NCBI GenBank assembly: GCA_007130585.1 | Contig: SLSE01000026.1 | Location: 1 to 10,104 of the forward strand | Direction of reading: 5' to 3' | Length of the DNA stretch: 10,104 bases | DNA from: Syntrophomonadaceae bacterium | Lineage (GTDB): Bacteria; Bacillota; Dethiobacteria; DTU022 | Shown here: positions 6,091 through 10,104 of the stretch, one piece after another | Position numbering within the stretch: the stretch's first letter is position 1 | Layout: every line of letters starts with the position of its first letter | The notes under the pieces: generated by a model | The model's input: only the letters and a program-made list of their open reading frames with translations | Databases searched by the model: none | What the model was told of the DNA's origin: nothing | Program-made: the position numbers and the translations under genes

Positions 6091-7744
6091 AGACAGCGGC
6101 AGCTCGTTGTTAGATACCCTGTTTGACGCTTTTGACAGCACCGACCAGGCAGTTGAGAAAGCGCTGGAAGGGGTAAGCAGGGAACCGAAAGTTGAAGAGA
6201 GCGGAACGGTAAGTTCGATCGGCAACGGAATTGCCCGGGTTCTGGGCCTGGCCGGCGTACAATCCGATGAACTGGTTGAGTTCCCCGGGGGAGTAACGGG
6301 GATAGCCTTTAACCTGGACGCCGACGAGGTGGGCGTGATCATGCTCGGCAGCTCGGACCAGGTCACCTCCGGCAGCCGGGTGCGCCGGACCGGAAGGGTG
6401 GTTGATGTTCCCGTCGGAGATGGCCTGCTGGGGCGGGTTATTGACGCTTCCGCCAAACCGCTCGACAATTACGGCCCGGTCAGTTTTGCCGAGAGGCGGC
6501 CGGTTGAAAAAGAAGCGCCGCCGATTATGGCCCGCTCGCCGGTAACCGAACCGCTGCAAACCGGCCTGAAAGTGGTCGACGCCCTGATTCCCGTCGGGCG
6601 CGGCCAGCGCGAACTGATCCTGGGCGACCGCCAGATAGGGAAAACCGCGATTGCCCTGGACACGATAGTAAATCAATCCGACAAGAACGTTATCTGCGTG
6701 TACTGTTCAATCGGCCAGCAGGGCGCCGATGTGGCCAAGTTTATTGCCAAGCTCCGCAACCACGGAGCCATGGAATATTCAACCATTGTCGTGGCGTCGG
6801 GCGACGGGCCGCCCGGCCTGCGCTTTATCGCCCCCTACGCCGCCACGACCATAGCCGAATACTTCATGGAGCAGGGCAGCGACGTGCTGATCGTTTACGA
6901 CGACCTGACCCTGCATGCCCGGGCTTACCGCGAACTGTCCCTTTTGCTGGAACGGCCGCCGGGACGGGAAGCCTACCCGGGGGATATTTTCTACCTGCAT
7001 TCCCGCCTGCTGGAGCGGTCCACCCACCTGCGTGAAGAATACGGGGGCGGTTCGCTGACCGCCATGCCGATTATCGAAACCCAGGCCCAGAACATCTCGG
7101 CCTACATCCCGACCAACCTGATCTCGATCACCGACGGCCAGATCTACCTTTCTCCCGACCTGTTTCAGCGCAACCACCTGCCGGCCATTGATGTGGGTAA
7201 GTCTGTTTCCCGTGTCGGGGGTAAAACCCAGCTGCCCGCCTACCGCTCCGTAACCGGAGATCTGCGCCTTTCATATTCCCAGTTTGAAGAGCTCGAAATG
7301 TTTGCCCGCTTCGGCACCCGCCTGGACGAGAAGACCCGCGCTACAATAGAGCGGGGGCGCAGGGTGCGCAAGGTGCTCAACCAGCCCGAACTGCAGCCCC
7401 TGACCATCCCGGAGCAAATCGCCGTGCTTTTGGCAGTAACGGAGGGGCTATTTGATGAACTGGAAGTGGAAGCTATCCCCGAAGCGGAGAAAAAGATCAA
7501 AGAGGCCGTAACCGAAAATCTCCCCGGGATATGCGATAAGATAGAAAGCGGGGAAGAAATCAGCGATGAAGACCGGGAACAGATTATAGAAGCCGCCCGC
7601 AGCGCCCTGGAAACAGCAGGGGAACAGGAAGAAGGGGAAGCGGAAGAGGAAAAAGAGGACACGGAGCAGGAAGAAGCGGAAAAGGAAAAAGAAGATACGG
7701 AGCAGGAAGAGGCGGAAGAGGAAGAACCGCCTGCAGAGAGTTAA
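6077..7744 (+). CDS. atpA: N-type ATPase F1 subunit alpha, about 555 aa, with Glu-rich C-terminal tail
   Basis: This is the regulatory, non-catalytic nucleotide-binding subunit of F1. The P-loop is GDRQIGKT at residues 183-190, where most alpha subunits have GDRQTGKT. The arginine finger that completes the catalytic site is R379 in SVSRVGGKTQ. SGDGPPGLRFIAPY and ITDGQIYLSPDLF are typical alpha segments. The conserved protein ends near residue 515. Residues 516-555 are a tail with 22 Glu and 2 Asp in 40 positions, containing a tandem 12-residue repeat, whereas alpha is usually about 500-510. The start is GTG at 6077, or GTG at 6074 directly before it, chosen by the AGGAGG at 6062 and the overlap with atpF. 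A 94-base gap with possible RNA structure precedes atpG. Confidence 0.95.
   Translation: MKKNKDSGSSLLDTLFDAFDSTDQAVEKALEGVSREPKVEESGTVSSIGNGIARVLGLAGVQSDELVEFPGGVTGIAFNLDADEVGVIMLGSSDQVTSGSRVRRTGRVVDVPVGDGLLGRVIDASAKPLDNYGPVSFAERRPVEKEAPPIMARSPVTEPLQTGLKVVDALIPVGRGQRELILGDRQIGKTAIALDTIVNQSDKNVICVYCSIGQQGADVAKFIAKLRNHGAMEYSTIVVASGDGPPGLRFIAPYAATTIAEYFMEQGSDVLIVYDDLTLHARAYRELSLLLERPPGREAYPGDIFYLHSRLLERSTHLREEYGGGSLTAMPIIETQAQNISAYIPTNLISITDGQIYLSPDLFQRNHLPAIDVGKSVSRVGGKTQLPAYRSVTGDLRLSYSQFEELEMFARFGTRLDEKTRATIERGRRVRKVLNQPELQPLTIPEQIAVLLAVTEGLFDELEVEAIPEAEKKIKEAVTENLPGICDKIESGEEISDEDREQIIEAARSALETAGEQEEGEAEEEKEDTEQEEAEKEKEDTEQEEAEEEEPPAES
7652..7723 (+). repeat. Tandem 36-bp repeat in the acidic tail of atpA
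   Basis: Two adjacent 36-base units (7652-7687 and 7688-7723) encode KEDTEQEEAEKE and KEDTEQEEAEEE. They differ at four bases. Three differences are silent, and the fourth changes Lys to Glu. This points to duplication within the tail under purifying selection for its charge. Confidence 0.85.
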
Positions 7745-7762
7745 AGACTGCCTGCAGCGGAC

Positions 7763-7809
7763 CGGCAGCGCCCCGGGCATAAAACATGCTGCCGTCTCAA
7801 ATGCCCCGG
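7763..7809 (+). promoter_or_regulatory. Possible H-type pseudoknot in the atpA-atpG gap
   Basis: CGGCAGC (7763-7769) pairs perfectly with GCTGCCG (7788-7794). Within its loop, GGGCAT (7775-7780) pairs with ATGCCC (7801-7806), extendable by two C-G pairs around a bulged C. The two stems interlock as in an H-type pseudoknot. The end is about 18 bases before the ribosome site of atpG. No T run follows, so it is not a terminator. It could modulate atpG translation or mark an mRNA processing point. Confidence 0.45.
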
Positions 7810-7826
7810 TTCCGATCATATAATCC

Positions 7827-7832
7827 GGAGGT
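7827..7832 (+). promoter_or_regulatory. Ribosome binding site for the TTG start of atpG
   Basis: GGAGGT lies six bases before TTG at 7839. It supports the rare start codon, since no ATG or GTG in frame precedes the conserved N-terminus. Confidence 0.75.
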
Positions 7833-7838
7833 AGAACC

Positions 7839-8738
7839 TTGAGCACTTTAGAAGCCCTCCAAAAGCAAATCGCCAGCGGTGAAGACCTTTCGTCCATCGT
7901 GCGGACGATGAAAGCGCTGGCCGCCACCAGTGTCCGCCAGTACGAGAAAGCTGCCGAATCGCTGGACGATTATTACCATACCGTCGAGCTTGGCCTTTCG
8001 GTGGTTCTCGGATCGCAGACCGAAAACTTCTCAAATCTCGCATTGGATGAGAATAAGCCGCTGCTGATTTTCGTAATCGGCTCCGATCACGGCCTGGCGG
8101 GGCGTTTTAACGAACAGATTGTTAACTATGCCCTGGAAGAATACTGGTCTGAATATGAAGGCACTCCCGGAGCGCTGCCTTCCAACAGTTACGTGGCGGC
8201 AGTCGGAGAACAGGCAATCAGCCGGATTGAACCAACCGGCATTAAACTGGCCGCCAGTTTTAATATGCCCAGTTCCATCAGCGCTATTACACCTTTTATC
8301 CAGCAGCTTTTAGAGGAAATTGAAAGCTGGAGAAACCGTGAAGGGGTGGAAAAGGTGATGCTTTTCTACAACCGGCCCCTGACAGCCAGCTTCAGTCCCC
8401 GGGCTGAAACCCTACTCCCGGTTGACCTGGCCCGGCTCAAAGAAACCAGGCTCGAGTGGGAGTCCCGTTCCCTGCCTGTTTTCACCATGCCAACTGAAAA
8501 CCTGCTTTCGGCCCTGCTGCGCCAGTATTTTTTTGTTTCTCTTTACCGGGCCTGCGCCCTTTCTCTTGCCGCCGAAAACACCAGCCGCCTGGCGGCAATG
8601 CAGGCTGCCGAAAAAAATATTGCCGAACGCCTGGACGAGCTGAAAACTTCCTACCAGCATGAAAGGCAGGCGGCAATTACTGAAGAGCTGCTCGATATTA
8701 TCTCTGGTTTTAAAGCGGTAAAAGGCAGCCTGGATTAA
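7839..8738 (+). CDS. atpG: N-type ATPase F1 subunit gamma, 299 aa, TTG start
   Basis: This is the rotating central shaft. The N-terminal helix (residues 2-45, with SIVRTMKALAA) and the C-terminal helix (about 235-299, ending SGFKAVKGS) would form the coiled coil inside the alpha-beta hexamer. The middle part, with FVIGSDHGLAGRFNEQIV at about 77-94, is the conserved Rossmann-like domain and matches the GSDxGLxGxFN motif. The TTG start is supported by GGAGGT six bases upstream and by the N-terminus it gives. TTG would lower initiation, fitting one copy of gamma against three of alpha and beta. It is the last gene of the operon. Its TAA shares the four bases TTAA with the stop of the convergent exporter gene, and no terminator is visible after it. 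Confidence 0.95.
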   Translation: MSTLEALQKQIASGEDLSSIVRTMKALAATSVRQYEKAAESLDDYYHTVELGLSVVLGSQTENFSNLALDENKPLLIFVIGSDHGLAGRFNEQIVNYALEEYWSEYEGTPGALPSNSYVAAVGEQAISRIEPTGIKLAASFNMPSSISAITPFIQQLLEEIESWRNREGVEKVMLFYNRPLTASFSPRAETLLPVDLARLKETRLEWESRSLPVFTMPTENLLSALLRQYFFVSLYRACALSLAAENTSRLAAMQAAEKNIAERLDELKTSYQHERQAAITEELLDIISGFKAVKGSLD

Positions 8739-10104
8739 ACCTGCTCAGCCTCCACGGCAGCTTCTTCCAGCGGCTTTGCAGGCCTGTAGGCGCGCAGCCA
8801 GGACAGGTAAAGTCCTGCCGCTATGCCGGGCAGGCAGGCGATTGCGCCCAGCAGGTAAGTTTCCCGGAAGCCTGGAATCGGGCCGGCCAGGCCTTCAAAT
8901 GAAGCAGGGATCAGGGCGTAAAGGATGATCCCCCCGATAGTCGTTCCCGCCGCCACCGCGGTAAAGCGCACCATGTTGTGGACCCCGGAAGCAATACCGT
9001 GTTCGCCTGGTTTCACTGTTGAAAGGACCGACTGCAGGGCGGGAGCTGAAGTAAGGGCGAAACCGACGCCGTTTAAAGCCAGGCCAGCCCCGATAAACGG
9101 GTAAGCAGTATTCACAGTAATCTGAGACAACATCAGGAATGAAAAGGAACGCAGGGTCATTCCGATAATAATCGGGAACCCCGGGCCGAAACGGTCGGCC
9201 AGCCTCCCGCCGACCGGGGCAAAAATAACCACGGCGATGGCGGCAGGGGTCAAAAGCAGGGCAGTGGTACCCGCGCCGTGCCCCTGCACGGTGTTAAAAA
9301 AGATCGGCATTACGAACATTGTTCCCGCCACGACAAACTGCTCCAGGAAACCGGTCATCAGGCCCAGGTTAAAGCGGGGGTCGCGCAGCAGCAGCGGATT
9401 CAGCAGGGGATCTCTTGCCGTTTTTTCAACCAGGTAAAAAGCGTATATTAAAAGTATAAAGGCAACCATGCTGGACCGGATCCAGCCGTTGCTCCAGCCC
9501 AGGTCGGGAAGCAGGGTCAGCCCGAGCAAAAGCCCGGTTGTCGCGGCCATTAAGGTCATCGCCCCTAAAGCGTCGAACCCTTTTTTCACTTTCCCTGCCA
9601 GGGTGCCCAGTTCATTGTTGGCAATCATTCTCCGTGCCGCCAGCACCACGACAACCACGCAGAGGATACCGATAATCATAAACGAGCCTCTCCAGGAAAA
9701 AATATCGGCCAGCCCTCCGGAGATAACCGGTCCGATTACGGCTCCGGCAGCGCCGATACTGCCCCAGATCCCCAGTACCCGCCCCCGCTTGTCTTCATCG
9801 GTTTTTGCAAGCAGGATCGAAAGCGAGTTCGGCACCAGCATGGCGGCGCCCAGGGCCTGCACAACGCGGCCGGTTATCAGCCAGGGCAGGGAGAAAGCCA
9901 TGCCGCAGAGTATGGAGCCCAGCCCCAAGGTAAAAAGCCCGGCCAGGAAAAACCGCCGCGGGCCGTAGTTGTCGCCAATTTTCCCGGCAATCGGGATCAG
10001 CGCGGCCAGGGGCAGGGTGTAGGCGTTGACAACCCAGGTCAGCCAGTTAAGGCTTATGCCCAGGTCCAGCATAATATCGGGCAGCAATATTTTAATTGAC
10101 GTCA
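8735..10104 (-). CDS. MFS drug/metabolite exporter, DHA2 (14-helix) type, 5' end outside window
   Basis: A polytopic major facilitator protein, probably a proton-driven exporter of drugs or metabolites. The open frame continues to the window edge. The TTG at 10087 is not a real start, because the upstream codons (TSIKIL) continue the first transmembrane helix with its usual LPDI motif. About 455 residues are present. Motif A is seen as GKIGDNYGPRRF after helix two and again as GGRLADRFGPGF in the second half. The antiporter motif C is IGAAGAVIGPVISGG in helix five. Hydrophobic segments add up to about 14, counting the partial first one, which points to the DHA2 (EmrB/QacA) group. The substrate cannot be predicted. 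The end overlaps atpG tail-to-tail by four bases, and nothing suggests a functional link to the ATPase. Confidence 0.9.
   Translation of the reverse strand, partial: TSIKILLPDIMLDLGISLNWLTWVVNAYTLPLAALIPIAGKIGDNYGPRRFFLAGLFTLGLGSILCGMAFSLPWLITGRVVQALGAAMLVPNSLSILLAKTDEDKRGRVLGIWGSIGAAGAVIGPVISGGLADIFSWRGSFMIIGILCVVVVVLAARRMIANNELGTLAGKVKKGFDALGAMTLMAATTGLLLGLTLLPDLGWSNGWIRSSMVAFILLIYAFYLVEKTARDPLLNPLLLRDPRFNLGLMTGFLEQFVVAGTMFVMPIFFNTVQGHGAGTTALLLTPAAIAVVIFAPVGGRLADRFGPGFPIIIGMTLRSFSFLMLSQITVNTAYPFIGAGLALNGVGFALTSAPALQSVLSTVKPGEHGIASGVHNMVRFTAVAAGTTIGGIILYALIPASFEGLAGPIPGFRETYLLGAIACLPGIAAGLYLSWLRAYRPAKPLEEAAVEAEQV

Noticed and set aside
7819..7824. TATAAT before atpG as an internal promoter
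   Set aside because: No -35-like hexamer at the right distance. It lies within the short gap next to the ribosome site of atpG.
9468..9968. 166-codon + strand ORF opposite the exporter
   Set aside because: A shadow of the MFS gene, with Ser/Pro/Arg-rich composition and no ribosome site.

Overview
The window is dominated by a complete nine-gene operon for an N-type (Na+-translocating, 'alternate') F1Fo-ATPase on the + strand, in the order diagnostic for this family: atpD-atpC-atpQ-atpR-atpB-atpE-atpF-atpA-atpG (1513-8738). There is no atpH (delta) gene. The b subunit instead ends in a delta-like domain, and the small membrane proteins AtpQ and AtpR are present. The c subunit carries the ligand set expected for Na+ coordination (Q30, E63, S64, T65, Y68), so the ring is predicted to move Na+. 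Strong AGGAGG-type ribosome sites, TTG and GTG starts and a moderate GC content suggest an anaerobic Bacillota (Clostridia-like) host. That placement is an inference, because N-ATPase operons move horizontally between phyla.

Layout. 1-855 (- strand): an MNT nucleotidyltransferase gene and a HEPN ribonuclease gene, overlapping by one base, form an MntA/HepT toxin-antitoxin pair. The HEPN gene runs off the left edge. The pair has its own promoter at 900-928. 856-1512: an intergenic region that is not empty. It holds a strong - strand promoter (TTGACA, 18-bp spacer, TATTAT, with an A/T-rich upstream tract) that should start transcription at about 1272. That is exactly the first base of a 313-base segment whose two ends pair in a 17-position helix and whose interior contains at least seven more nested helices. 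I interpret it as an unidentified structured non-coding RNA and consider it the most novel item here. 1513-8738: the ATPase operon. 8735-10104 (- strand): a 14-helix DHA2-type MFS exporter gene, cut by the right edge, converging on atpG with a 4-base overlap in TTAA.

How the genes work together. AtpB, AtpE and AtpF build the membrane Fo sector. AtpA, AtpD, AtpG and AtpC build F1. AtpQ and AtpR are thought to help c-ring assembly or cation handling. N-ATPases often coexist with a conventional F- or V-type enzyme and are thought to act mainly as ATP-driven Na+ pumps. Unusual details are glutamate-rich C-terminal tails on beta, alpha, b and AtpQ, a 17-codon ORF with a good ribosome site in front of atpC, and a possible pseudoknot in front of the TTG start of atpG.
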